From the NCBI RefSeq assembly GCF_002116905.1, contig NZ_CP015118.1, positions 1,364,001 through 1,428,000 of the forward strand: a DNA stretch of 64,000 nt, in the 5' to 3' direction. The notes under the pieces were generated by a model. It made no database searches and had not been told where the DNA came from. It was given only the letters and a program-made list of their open reading frames with translations. Both the position numbers and the translations under genes were made by a program. This document shows, in pieces, positions 35,585 through 44,974 of the stretch. Each line of letters starts with the position of its first letter. The stretch's first letter is position 1. The stretch is from Piscinibacter gummiphilus (GTDB lineage: Bacteria; Pseudomonadota; Gammaproteobacteria; Burkholderiales; Burkholderiaceae_C).

Positions 35585-37087
35585 ATGACGTCCCAACCCA
35601 TCCGCTTCTTCCACCGTGGCCAGATCGTCCAGGTGACGGACGCCCATCCGACCCGTTCCGTGCTCGACTGGCTGCGCGAGGATGCCCATTGTCAGGGCAC
35701 GAAGGAGGGCTGCAACGAGGGCGACTGCGGCGCGTGCACCGTCGTGGTGGGTGAACTCGACCATGACACGCTGAAGTTGCTGACCGTCAACGCCTGCATC
35801 CAGTTCGTCCCCACGCTCGACGGCAAGGCGCTGTTCACGGTCGAGGACCTGAAACGCCTGGGGGGCGGGGCGCTGCACCCCACCCAGCAGGCGCTGGTCG
35901 AGTGCCACGGGTCGCAGTGCGGCTTCTGCACGCCGGGGTTCGCGATGTCGCTGTGGTCCACCTACGAGCGCCACCAGGCCTGCGGCACTCGGCCCACGCG
36001 CCAGGGGCTGGCCGACGACCTGTCCGGGAACCTGTGCCGCTGCACCGGCTACCGCCCCATCCTCGACGCCGGCGAGCGCATGTTCGAGCTGCCGGCCGTG
36101 CGCCTGGACGAGGCGCCGGTGGTGGCCGCGCTGAAGTCGCTCGCGAACGTCGGCGTGCTCGACTACGCCGCACCCAACCCGCAGGCGGAGGGGCGGGTGG
36201 ACCGGTTCCATGCCCCCACGACGGTGGGCGCGCTCGCGGCGCTGCTGGCATCGCGCCCCGACGCGCGCATCCTCGCCGGCAACACCGACGTCGGCCTGTG
36301 GGTCAACAAGCAGTTCCGGGACGTGGGCGACCTCGTCTGGATCGGACGGGTGCCCGAACTGAAGCGCCTGGAGGCCACGGCCGAGGGGCTGTACATCGGC
36401 GCGGGCGTGTCGCTGGAGGACGCTTGGCGTGCGCTGGTCGAGCGTCACCCCGCGCTGACCGACGTGTGGCTGCGCTTCGCCTCGCCGCCGATCCGCCACG
36501 CGGGGACGATGGGCGGCAACGTCGCCAACGGCTCGCCGATCGGCGATTCGCCACCCGTGCTGATGGCACTGGATGCGGCCATCGAGCTGCGCCTCGGCGA
36601 CCGCGTGCGCCGGATGCCCCTCACCGACTTCTACCTCGGCTACCTGAAGAACGCGCTGGAGCCCGGCGAGTTCGTGCAGGGCCTCGTCGTGCCCCACACG
36701 CACGCCCAGGTGCGCGCCTACAAGGTCAGCAAGCGGTACGACTCCGACATCTCGGCGCTGTGCGCGGGACTCGCCATCCGTCTGGAAGGCGGCGTGGTTT
36801 CGAACGTGCGCATCGCCTTCGGCGGCATGGCGGCCGTGGTCAAGCGCGCCGCCGCGGCCGAAGCGGCGGTGCTGGGCCAGCCCTGGACCGAGGCCACCGT
36901 GCAGGCCGCGCAGGCGGCACTCGCCACCGACTTCACCCCGATGACCGACCTGCGGGCCAGCAGCACGTACCGCATGACCGTCGCGCAGAACCTGCTGAAG
37001 CGCTGGTGGCTCGAGACCCGCGAGGACGAGCCTCTGGCGTCCACCGCGACCAGCGTGTTCGCGTCGATGGAACGGGAAGGGGCCTGA
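35585..37087 (+). CDS. xdhA: Xanthine dehydrogenase small subunit (Fe-S/FAD)
   Basis: A 500-residue subunit. The N-terminal ferredoxin-like domain carries a plant-type [2Fe-2S] set (CNEGDCGACTVVV plus an upstream Cys). The second domain carries another [2Fe-2S] set (CGFCTPGF and CRCTGYRPI). From about residue 195 there is a FAD-binding domain (AGNTDVGLWVNK, SPPIRHAGTMGGNVANGSPIGDSPP). It passes electrons from the molybdenum subunit to NAD+. The open frame runs back through the guaD region, but the protein starts at 35585. No strong ribosome-binding site is seen. Confidence 0.95.
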   Translation: MTSQPIRFFHRGQIVQVTDAHPTRSVLDWLREDAHCQGTKEGCNEGDCGACTVVVGELDHDTLKLLTVNACIQFVPTLDGKALFTVEDLKRLGGGALHPTQQALVECHGSQCGFCTPGFAMSLWSTYERHQACGTRPTRQGLADDLSGNLCRCTGYRPILDAGERMFELPAVRLDEAPVVAALKSLANVGVLDYAAPNPQAEGRVDRFHAPTTVGALAALLASRPDARILAGNTDVGLWVNKQFRDVGDLVWIGRVPELKRLEATAEGLYIGAGVSLEDAWRALVERHPALTDVWLRFASPPIRHAGTMGGNVANGSPIGDSPPVLMALDAAIELRLGDRVRRMPLTDFYLGYLKNALEPGEFVQGLVVPHTHAQVRAYKVSKRYDSDISALCAGLAIRLEGGVVSNVRIAFGGMAAVVKRAAAAEAAVLGQPWTEATVQAAQAALATDFTPMTDLRASSTYRMTVAQNLLKRWWLETREDEPLASTATSVFASMEREGA

Positions 37088-37088
37088 C

Positions 37089-39443
37089 ATGAACAAGCCC
37101 GTCGACTCCTTCATCCGGCAGGCGCAGGGCGTGCGCGTCGGCGTGAGCCGCGCCCACGAATCGGCCCACCTCCACGTGGCCGGCGAGGCGCCGTACACCG
37201 ACGACATCCCCGAACTGGCCGGCACGCTGCACGCGGCGCTGGGCCTCTCGCCCGTGGCCCGCGGCCGGCTCGTCGGCATGGACCTCGACCCGATCCGCGC
37301 GATGCCCGGCGTGGTGGCCGTGATCGCGGCGGCCGATTTGCCCGGGGTCAACGAGTGCGGGGCCCTCGAACACGACGACCCCATCCTCGCCGAGGGCGAG
37401 GTGCGTTACGTGGGCCAGCCCGTCTTCGCCGTGATCGCCCGCACCCGCGACGCCGCCCGCCGCGCGGCGGCCCGGGCGAAGGACGTGCTGACGATCGAAC
37501 CGCTGCCGCCGGTGCTGACGCCGCAGGAGGCCCATGCGCTCGGCCAGTACGTGGTGCCGCCGTCGCACCTGAAGCGCACCAGCCATCCGGGCGGTGTCGC
37601 CGGTGCCATCGCCGGCGCGAAGCACCGGCTCAAGGACACGCTGTTCGTCGGCGGCCAGGAGCAGTTCTACCTCGAGGGCCAGATCAGCTACGCCATCGCC
37701 CAGGAGGACGGCGGCATGCTGGTGCACTGCTCCACGCAGCACCCGAGCGAGATGCAGCACCTGATCGCCCACGTGCTGAACCTGTCGTCGAACCAGGTGC
37801 AGGTGCAGTGCCGGCGCATGGGCGGGGGCTTCGGCGGCAAGGAGTCGCAGTCGGCGGTGTTCGCGTGCATCGCGGCCATCGCGTCGCGCCAGCTCGGTCG
37901 CCCGGTGAAGCTTCGCCCCGACCGCGACGACGACTTCCTCGTCACCGGCCGGCGCCACTGCTTCCACTACGAGTACGAGGTGGGCTTCGACGACGACGGG
38001 CGCATCGTCGGCAGCGAGATCACGATGGTGTCCCGCGCCGGCCATTCGGCCGACCTGTCGGCGCCGGTGATGACCCGCGCGCTGTGCCACTTCGACAATG
38101 CCTACTGGCTGCCCGATGTCGCCATCCACGGGTACTCCGGCAAGACCAACACGCAGTCGAACACCGCGTTCCGCGGCTTCGGCGGCCCGCAGGGGGCCAT
38201 CGCCATCGAGTACATCCTCGATACGGTGGCGCGCAAGCTCGGCAAGGACCCGCTCGACGTGCGCCGCGCCAACTTCTACGGTGTGGACGAGCGCAACGTC
38301 ACGCCGTACGGCCAGCTCGTCGAAGACAACCAGATCGCGCCGCTGGTGGCGCAGCTGGAAGCCTCGAGCGACTACCGCGCGCGCCGCGACGCGGTGGCCG
38401 CGTACAACGCGTCGAGCCCCGTGCTCAAACGCGGCCTCGCGCTCACGCCGGTCAAGTTCGGCATCTCGTTCAACGTCGTCCACCTGAACCAGGCCGGCGC
38501 ACTCGTGCACATCTACGGCGATGGGTCCATCCTTGTGAACCACGGCGGCACCGAGATGGGCCAGGGGCTCAACACGAAGGTGGCCCAGGTCGTCGCGCAC
38601 GAGCTGGGCGTGAACTTCGAGCGGGTGCGCGTGACCGGCACCGACACGCAGAAGGTCGCGAACACCTCGGCCACCGCCGCGTCCACCGGGGCCGACCTGA
38701 ACGGCAAGGCGGCGCAGGATGCGGCGCACCAGCTGCGCGAGCGCCTCACGGCCTTCCTCGTCGAGAAGCACGGCCCCGTCGACGTGCGCTTCGCCGACGA
38801 CACCGTGTGGGTGGGGGCGCAGTCGATGAGCTTCGTCGAGGTCGTGAAGCAAGCCTACTTCGCGCGCGTCCAGCTGTGGTCCGACGGCTTCTACGCCACG
38901 CCGGGCCTGCACTGGAACCGCGAGACGATGCAGGGCAAGCCGTTCTACTACTTCGCGTACGGTGCCGCCGTGAGCGAGGTGGTGGTGGACACGCTGACGG
39001 GCGAGTGGAAGCTGCTGCGCGCCGACGTGCTGCACGACGTGGGCCGTTCGCTGAACCCGGCCATCGACATCGGCCAGGTGGAAGGCGCGTTCATCCAGGG
39101 CATGGGCTGGCTCACCACCGAGGAGCTGGTGTGGCTGCCGGCCGACTCACCGCGCGCCGGGCTGCTGGCCACGCACGCGCCCAGCACGTACAAGATCCCG
39201 ACGGCCAACGACTGCCCGCCTGTCTTCGACGTGCGCCTCTACGACGCCGACAACGCGGCCGAGACGGTGCACCGCAGCAAGGCCGTGGGCGAGCCGCCGC
39301 TTCTGCTGCCGTTCTCGGTGTTCTTCGCGATCCGCGACGCCGTCTCCGCGGCCGGCGGCCACCGGGTCGACCCGCCGCTGCAGGCGCCCGCCACGCCGGA
39401 GGCCATCCTCACGGCGCTGGCCGCGGTGCAGGCGGCATGCTGA
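37089..39443 (+). CDS. xdhB: Xanthine dehydrogenase large subunit (molybdopterin)
   Basis: A 784-residue molybdenum-cofactor subunit that oxidises hypoxanthine to xanthine and xanthine to urate. Family motifs in order are GEAPYTDDIPE, the GGQEQFYLEGQ glutamine loop, RMGGGFGGKESQ, AFRGFGGPQG, GTEMGQGLNTK and, near the C-terminus, SKAVGEPPLLL containing the catalytic glutamate. It starts one base after the xdhA stop; xdhC overlaps its 3' end by seven bases. Confidence 0.96.
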   Translation: MNKPVDSFIRQAQGVRVGVSRAHESAHLHVAGEAPYTDDIPELAGTLHAALGLSPVARGRLVGMDLDPIRAMPGVVAVIAAADLPGVNECGALEHDDPILAEGEVRYVGQPVFAVIARTRDAARRAAARAKDVLTIEPLPPVLTPQEAHALGQYVVPPSHLKRTSHPGGVAGAIAGAKHRLKDTLFVGGQEQFYLEGQISYAIAQEDGGMLVHCSTQHPSEMQHLIAHVLNLSSNQVQVQCRRMGGGFGGKESQSAVFACIAAIASRQLGRPVKLRPDRDDDFLVTGRRHCFHYEYEVGFDDDGRIVGSEITMVSRAGHSADLSAPVMTRALCHFDNAYWLPDVAIHGYSGKTNTQSNTAFRGFGGPQGAIAIEYILDTVARKLGKDPLDVRRANFYGVDERNVTPYGQLVEDNQIAPLVAQLEASSDYRARRDAVAAYNASSPVLKRGLALTPVKFGISFNVVHLNQAGALVHIYGDGSILVNHGGTEMGQGLNTKVAQVVAHELGVNFERVRVTGTDTQKVANTSATAASTGADLNGKAAQDAAHQLRERLTAFLVEKHGPVDVRFADDTVWVGAQSMSFVEVVKQAYFARVQLWSDGFYATPGLHWNRETMQGKPFYYFAYGAAVSEVVVDTLTGEWKLLRADVLHDVGRSLNPAIDIGQVEGAFIQGMGWLTTEELVWLPADSPRAGLLATHAPSTYKIPTANDCPPVFDVRLYDADNAAETVHRSKAVGEPPLLLPFSVFFAIRDAVSAAGGHRVDPPLQAPATPEAILTALAAVQAAC

Positions 39444-40225
39444 AGGACGACGCGGCCCGCTGGGTCGCCGACGGGCGGCCCGCGGTGCTCGTGTCGGTGG
39501 CCGACGCGAAGGGTTCGGTGCCGCGCGATGCGGGCACGCGCATGGCGGTCAGCGCCGACGCGTGCCTCGGCACCGTCGGGGGTGGCCACCTCGAATGGCA
39601 GGCCATCGCCACCGCCCGCGAGATGCTGGCGGCGGGGCGGGTCGTGCCGCACACCGTCGAACAGGCGCTCGGGCCGTCGCTCGGGCAATGCTGCGGTGGG
39701 GTGGTGACGCTGGCGTTCGCTCCCCTCGACGAAGCGGCACTCGCGGCCTGGACGCCGCAGCCGCGTTTCCACCTGCAGCTCTATGGCGCGGGCCACGTGG
39801 GCCGCGCCGTGGCCCGGTTGCTGGCCACGCTCGACGTGACGGTCGACTGGATCGACGAGCGTGAGGACGAGTTCCCGGCCGAGGCCGGCCCCGCGCACAT
39901 CCGCCGCATCGCGGTCGACGCCGTGGAGGCCGAGGTGGCCCAGGCGCCGCCGGGCGCGTTCTACCTCGTGCTCACCCATCGCCACGACCTCGACGAACGC
40001 ATCGCCGAGGCGATCCTGCGGCGCGGGGACTTCGCGTTCTTCGGGCTGATCGGGTCGAGGACGAAGCGGCAGAAGTTCATCCACCGCTTCGAACAGCGGG
40101 GTGTCTCGGCCGAGGCCATCGGGCGCATGACGTGCCCGATCGGCATCGAGGGGATCACCGGCAAGGAGCCGGAGGTGATTGCAGTGGGGGTGGTGGCGCA
40201 GTTGCTGCGGCAGCCGCCCCACTGA
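39437..40225 (+). CDS. xdhC: Xanthine dehydrogenase accessory protein XdhC
   Basis: A 262-residue maturation factor that binds sulfurated molybdenum cofactor and inserts it into XdhB. The N-terminal XdhC/CoxI part has GSVPRDAGTRMAVS, GTVGGGHLEW and a conserved Cys pair in GQCCGGVV. The C-terminal Rossmann part has LYGAGHVGRAVARL and FFGLIGSRTKRQKF. The start at 39437 overlaps xdhB. Its stop lies two bases from a perfect palindrome that probably ends the operon. Confidence 0.94.
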   Translation: MLKDDAARWVADGRPAVLVSVADAKGSVPRDAGTRMAVSADACLGTVGGGHLEWQAIATAREMLAAGRVVPHTVEQALGPSLGQCCGGVVTLAFAPLDEAALAAWTPQPRFHLQLYGAGHVGRAVARLLATLDVTVDWIDEREDEFPAEAGPAHIRRIAVDAVEAEVAQAPPGAFYLVLTHRHDLDERIAEAILRRGDFAFFGLIGSRTKRQKFIHRFEQRGVSAEAIGRMTCPIGIEGITGKEPEVIAVGVVAQLLRQPPH

Positions 40226-40226
40226 T

Positions 40227-40298
40227 GTCATCCCGGCGCAGGCCGGGACCCTGTGCGTTCAACGGGGCGCCGTGGGTCCCGGCCTGCGCCGGGATGAC
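40227..40298. repeat. Palindromic repeat copy 3, perfect 25-bp arms
   Basis: Bases 40227-40251 and 40274-40298 are perfect reverse complements (25 bp) starting GTCATCCCGGCGCAGGCCGGG. It lies between convergent xdhC and the PepSY gene, whose stop codon (40259) falls inside the element, and would act as a bidirectional terminator. Same family as the elements at 19819 and 29193. Confidence 0.85.
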
Positions 40299-41608
40299 GA
40301 GAGTGGGAAAAGCCGCGCGGCCTCCAGCAACACCAGCACCCCCACACTCCACCCGAACAGCGGCATCGCCCACCCCAATGCCGCGACCGCCACCCACAGC
40401 CACACCGGCGCCTGCCGAACCTGTGTCACCCCGAGCGGCGGTGCCGCGACACGCCCCTTCGGCCGCCGCTTCCACCACATCACGAGCCCCGACACCACCG
40501 AGAACACCGCCGCCAGCGCCGCGAACGCGAGCAGCGCCTGGTTCCACACGCCGAACTCCCCGCGGTGGAACGGGATGCCCACGCCGGTGGCCTGGGCGAG
40601 CAGCGGCTGTTCGTCCCAGCCCGACGAGAAGAGGGTCGCGCCGCTGCGGGCGTCGAGGGCCAACGTGAAGCGCTGGGTGGGCTGCGACCGGTCGAAGTTC
40701 TCGGCGCGCCAGACACCGGTCGGGCCCTTCGGCGCAGTGATCGACATCGCGATGTCGGGCGCCTGCTCGCGGGCACGCTCCCACACGGCCTGCCAGCTCT
40801 GGAGCGGCGCATCACCCGGTGCGGACATCAGGTCCTTCGGCACCTTGGTCGATTCCTGCCCCAGCGCCTGCTGCATCGCCCGGAACCGCTCGCCGCTGTG
40901 GCGCGACCAGGTCAGCCCCGTCACGAGCACGACGGCCAGCACGAGGCCGAGGGCGATGGCGACGGTGGCGTGCCAGTCGCGCCAGGTCGCACGGCCGTGG
41001 CCGCCGCGCGGGATCAACGCCTTCCATCCGCGGCCCCCGTCGGCCTGCGAACGCGGCCACCACAGCACGAGCCCGCTCGCGAACAGCACCAGCATCCAGC
41101 TGGCCCCGAGCTCCAGCACCCAGCGCCAGCCGTCGCCCTGCAGGGCGCTCGAATGCAGCTTCTTCGCCCACGTCTTGAAGCGCTGCATCTCCGCCAGCTG
41201 GCCGATCACCTCGCCCGTGCCCGGATCGACGTAGACGATGCGGCCGGTGGGCAGGCCGTGGTCATGGCCGCCACCCGCATCGGCGTGGTGGGCGTGGGGC
41301 GCGGTGACGTAGGCCTGGGTGGTGTCCCCGGGTCGGTGGGCCGGCACGACGAAGCGCAGCGTGCTGCCGGGCGCGTCGGCGAGTGCGACGGCCACCTGGT
41401 TGTCGAGCGGGAGGGCCGGCGTGGTGACCGGCACGCGGTCGAGGTGGCCGTGGCGCCAGCCTTCGATCTGCGGGCTGAAGACGTACAGCAGGCCCGTGAG
41501 GGCGGCGAACAGCACGATGGGCGCGCCGATGAGGCCGGCCCAGAAGTGGAGCCGCCAGAGGATGCGGTGCAGCGCCGCGCGGCGGGCGGCGGAGGGGGAG
41601 GTGTCCAT
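40259..41608 (-). CDS. PepSY-domain membrane protein (iron/metal uptake associated)
   Basis: A 449-residue PepSY-associated transmembrane protein. Four hydrophobic helices are visible (about 18-40, 175-200, 245-265, 365-390), with another near the C-terminus. LWRLHFWAGLIGAPIVLFAALTG opens the protein, and a His-rich loop (HAHHADAGGGHDHG) lies around residues 105-118. The start at 41608 has AGGA about eight bases upstream. Such proteins commonly accompany TonB receptors and are proposed reductases in metal-siderophore uptake; no receptor gene is present here. Its last 15 or so residues (SSSRRRPGPTAPR) are encoded by the palindromic repeat. Confidence 0.82.
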   Translation of the reverse strand: MDTSPSAARRAALHRILWRLHFWAGLIGAPIVLFAALTGLLYVFSPQIEGWRHGHLDRVPVTTPALPLDNQVAVALADAPGSTLRFVVPAHRPGDTTQAYVTAPHAHHADAGGGHDHGLPTGRIVYVDPGTGEVIGQLAEMQRFKTWAKKLHSSALQGDGWRWVLELGASWMLVLFASGLVLWWPRSQADGGRGWKALIPRGGHGRATWRDWHATVAIALGLVLAVVLVTGLTWSRHSGERFRAMQQALGQESTKVPKDLMSAPGDAPLQSWQAVWERAREQAPDIAMSITAPKGPTGVWRAENFDRSQPTQRFTLALDARSGATLFSSGWDEQPLLAQATGVGIPFHRGEFGVWNQALLAFAALAAVFSVVSGLVMWWKRRPKGRVAAPPLGVTQVRQAPVWLWVAVAALGWAMPLFGWSVGVLVLLEAARLFPLSSSRRRPGPTAPR

Positions 41609-41692
41609 GACGAGGTTCCTGACGGCCGGGCGCGAAAGCACGGCCAGGTGAAACGACCCGCGGCCCATGAGGCGGCGGGGAGGTCGGCGAAG

Positions 41693-42079
41693 TCAGGAAA
41701 CCCGCGGCGGCGCGCGAGGCTGCGCGGCGGCCCACGCGAACGGCGTGCGCGGGGCGGAGAGGAAACGCTCGGGCGGGCCGGCGTGAAGCATGGAGAGCGC
41801 CGGCACCGACAGGGGCACCGGCGGCATGGCGAACTGGTCCGCGTGCAGCGAGCAGTACGGGCAGTGTTCGAGCAGGGGGCCGGCCGGGGAGGTCGATTCG
41901 TCGGACGACGCGTCGACCTTCACCCGCTTGGCGCCGAGCGCCGTGCAGACCTCGACCCAGGTGCTGTCACCCGCGCGGGACTGCAGGGCATGCGAGACCC
42001 CGGGCGCGAGCGCCCCCACGAGGATCGCGAAACACGCGATCCACGAGACGAGGCGGCGGATGGAGCGGCCCGGGTGCAT
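41693..42079 (-). CDS. DUF2946-type small exported protein
   Basis: A 128-residue protein with an N-terminal hydrophobic signal/anchor (SWIACFAILVGALAPGVSHAL) and the EHCPYCSLHADQ motif, a CxxC typical of DUF2946 proteins. These often occur beside TonB-receptor, PepSY and copper genes, and a metal-related role is inferred. It begins 30 bases after the ppc stop on the same strand and lies 84 bases before the PepSY gene. Confidence 0.72.
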   Translation of the reverse strand: MHPGRSIRRLVSWIACFAILVGALAPGVSHALQSRAGDSTWVEVCTALGAKRVKVDASSDESTSPAGPLLEHCPYCSLHADQFAMPPVPLSVPALSMLHAGPPERFLSAPRTPFAWAAAQPRAPPRVS

Positions 42080-42109
42080 GAGATGAACCGCTCCGTCGCC
42101 GTCGGGCGA

Positions 42110-44890
42110 TCAGCCCGTGTTCCGCAACCCGGCCGCCACCCCGTTGATGGAGATGTGGATGCCGCGCTGCACGCGCTCGTTCTGCGGGTCGCCTTCCACG
42201 CGCTGGCGGTGCCGGCGCATCAGTTCGACCTGCAGGTGGTTCAGCGGGTCGAGGTACGGGAAGCGGTGCTCGATGGAGCGGGCGAGCGACGGGTTCGACT
42301 GCAGGCGGCGCGCCTCGCCGGTGATCAGAGAGAGCGCGTCGTTCGTGCGCTGCCACTCGGCCTCGATGGCCGTGAAGATGCGCTTGCCGAGCTTCTTGTC
42401 CTCCACCAGTTCGGCGTAGCGTGCCGCGATGGCGAGGTCGCTCTTCGCGATCACCATGTCGAGGTTCGACAGCAGCGTGCGGAAGAACGGCCACTGCTTG
42501 TGCATGCGGCGCAGCACGGTCAGGCCTTCCTTGCGCTGGGCCTCGTCCTTGCCGAGGAACTTCTCGACGGCGGAGCCGAAGCCGCACCAGCCCGGCAGCG
42601 CCACGCGGCACTGGCCCCAGCTGAAGCCCCACGGGATGGCCCGCAGGTCCTCGATGGCGCGCGTGGCCTTGCGCGAGGCCGGGCGCGAGCCGATGTTGAG
42701 TTCGGCGATCTCGCGGATGGGCGTGGCCGAGAAGAAGTAGTCGGTGAAGCCGGGGGTCTCGTACACGAGCTTGCGGTACGCCGCCATGCTGGCGTCGCTC
42801 AGCTGCGCGGCCACTTCCAGGAAGCGCTTGGGCGCGTCCTGCGTGGGGTGCAGCAGCGTGGCCTCCAGCGTGGCCGCCACCAGCGTCTCGAGGTTGCGGC
42901 GTCCGATCTCGGGGTTCGCGTACTTCGAGTTGATCACCTCGCCCTGTTCGGTGAGGCGGATCTGGCCGTTCACGGTGCCCGGGGGCTGCGCGAGGATGGC
43001 CTGGTAGCTCGGGCCGCCGCCGCGGCCCACGGTGCCGCCGCGGCCGTGGAACAGGCGCAGCGTGATGCCGTGCTGCGCGCGCAGCGACGTGAACAGCTCC
43101 ACGAGGGCGATCTCGGCGCGGTACAGCTCCCAGTTGCTCGTGAAGAAGCCGCCGTCCTTGTTGCTGTCGCTGTAGCCCAGCATGATGTCCTGCTCCTTGC
43201 CGGAGCGCTTGATCATCGCGGCGATGCCGGGCAGGGCGTAGTAGGCCTGCATGATGGGTGCGGCGTTGCGCAGGTCGCCGATGGTCTCGAACAGCGGCGA
43301 CACGATCAGGTCGGCCACGGCGCCGTCGTCCAGCGTGCCGCGCACCAGGCCCACTTCCTTCTGCAGCAGCAGCACTTCCAGCAGGTCGCTCACGTCTTCC
43401 GTGTGCGAGATGATGTAGTGGCGCAGCGACTCGCGGCCGTACTTCTGGAGCATCACCTTCGCGGTCTCGAAGATGGCCAGTTCGTCGACCGTGTGCTCGC
43501 TGTACGGCGCGGCGTGCACGCGCAGCGGACGCGCGTCGTGCAGCAGGGCCACGAGCAGGTTGCGGCGGGCGGTTTCGTCGAGGGCGCTGTAGTCGTCCTC
43601 GAGCTTGGCCACCTTCAGCAGCTCCGCCACCACGGCCTCGTGCTTGTCGGAACTCTGGCGCAGGTCCACCGTGGCGAGGTGGAAGCCGAACACCTGCACG
43701 GCACGGATCAGCGGGCGCAGGCGCGGGCCGATCAGCGCGGCGCCGTGGTGCTTCTGCAGCGAGGCTTCCACGGTGTTGAGGTCGGCCAGGAACTCGTCGC
43801 TCGACGCGTACGGGTTCTGCGGGGCCACGGCATGGCGCAGGGCCTCGGTGCCGGTCAGTTCCTGCAGCGTGGCGGCCAGGCGGGCGTACACGCCGATCAG
43901 CGCGCGGCGGTAGGGTTCGTCCTCGCGGTGCGCGTTGGCGTCGGGCGAACGGTCGGCCAGCGCCTGCATCTCGGGGCTGATCGAGTTCAGGAACAGCGAC
44001 AGCGACAGCTCGGCGCCCAGCTCGTGCACCTCGGTCAGGTAGAAGCGCAGCGCGGTCTCGCTCTGGCGGCGCAGCGCCATCTTCAGCGTCTCGGCGCTGA
44101 CGTTCGGGTTGCCGTCGCGGTCGCCGCCGATCCAGTTGCCCATGCGGAAGAACGTGCCCAGGTCGTGGCCGGGCAGGGCTTCCTCGATCTCGCCGTACAG
44201 GCGGGGGATCTGGCGCAGGAACGTGGACTGGTAGTAGCTCAGCGCGTTCTCGATCTCGTCGGCCACGGTGAGCTTGGTGTAGCGCAGCATGCGCGTCTGC
44301 CACAGCTGCGTGACGCGGGCGCGCATCAGCAGTTCGTTGTTCGCGGCGTCGCGTTCGGTGGTGAGGGTGTCGCGCACCTGCAGCAGCTCGGCGATGGCCC
44401 GCTCGGCGTCGAGGATGCTCTTGCGCTGCACCTCGGTGGGGTGGGCGGTGAGCACCGGCGAGATGAACGCGTTGCGCAGCACCTTGGCCACGTCGTTCGC
44501 ACGCACGTCGGCCTGGCCCAGGCGCTCGAAGGTCATCGCGATGGAGCCTTCCTGGAGGTGGCCCTGCTGCTCGTGGTGGTCGCGGCGGCGCACGTGGTGG
44601 CGGTCTTCCGCGATGTTGGCCAGGTGCGAGAAGTAGCTGAACGCCCGGATCACGCTGACCGTCTGGTCGCCGGTGAGGTTCTTCAGCAGGCGGTCCAGCG
44701 CACGGCCGGCCTGCACGTCGCTCTTGAGGCGGTACGCCACGGAGAGTTGCCGGACCCGCTCGACCAGTTCGAAGGCGGCCTTGCCTTCCTGTTCCCGGAT
44801 CACTTCACCCAGGATGCGGCCCAGGAGCCGGATGTCCTCGATCAGAGGACCGTTCTTGTCAGGGGTATCGACTTTCGAGCGGGATGCCAT
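42110..44890 (-). CDS. ppc: Phosphoenolpyruvate carboxylase
   Basis: A 926-residue enzyme that carboxylates PEP to oxaloacetate to refill the TCA cycle. The catalytic motifs are VLTAHPTEVQRKSIL (catalytic His), GYSDSNKDGGF, LFHGRGGTVGRGGGPSY and the conserved C-terminal RNTG. The true start at 44890 (MASRSKVDTPDKNG) has AAGGA about six bases upstream; the frame is open far upstream through hemC but without homology. It diverges from hemC over 84 bases. Confidence 0.97.
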   Translation of the reverse strand: MASRSKVDTPDKNGPLIEDIRLLGRILGEVIREQEGKAAFELVERVRQLSVAYRLKSDVQAGRALDRLLKNLTGDQTVSVIRAFSYFSHLANIAEDRHHVRRRDHHEQQGHLQEGSIAMTFERLGQADVRANDVAKVLRNAFISPVLTAHPTEVQRKSILDAERAIAELLQVRDTLTTERDAANNELLMRARVTQLWQTRMLRYTKLTVADEIENALSYYQSTFLRQIPRLYGEIEEALPGHDLGTFFRMGNWIGGDRDGNPNVSAETLKMALRRQSETALRFYLTEVHELGAELSLSLFLNSISPEMQALADRSPDANAHREDEPYRRALIGVYARLAATLQELTGTEALRHAVAPQNPYASSDEFLADLNTVEASLQKHHGAALIGPRLRPLIRAVQVFGFHLATVDLRQSSDKHEAVVAELLKVAKLEDDYSALDETARRNLLVALLHDARPLRVHAAPYSEHTVDELAIFETAKVMLQKYGRESLRHYIISHTEDVSDLLEVLLLQKEVGLVRGTLDDGAVADLIVSPLFETIGDLRNAAPIMQAYYALPGIAAMIKRSGKEQDIMLGYSDSNKDGGFFTSNWELYRAEIALVELFTSLRAQHGITLRLFHGRGGTVGRGGGPSYQAILAQPPGTVNGQIRLTEQGEVINSKYANPEIGRRNLETLVAATLEATLLHPTQDAPKRFLEVAAQLSDASMAAYRKLVYETPGFTDYFFSATPIREIAELNIGSRPASRKATRAIEDLRAIPWGFSWGQCRVALPGWCGFGSAVEKFLGKDEAQRKEGLTVLRRMHKQWPFFRTLLSNLDMVIAKSDLAIAARYAELVEDKKLGKRIFTAIEAEWQRTNDALSLITGEARRLQSNPSLARSIEHRFPYLDPLNHLQVELMRRHRQRVEGDPQNERVQRGIHISINGVAAGLRNTG

Positions 44891-44974
44891 GGCTTTCCTT
44901 GTGAGAGAGAACGCGATTTTAGGTGGATGCATCCAGAAAATTGAGCGAGTTCGCGCGCCTGATAGCATTTCGAG

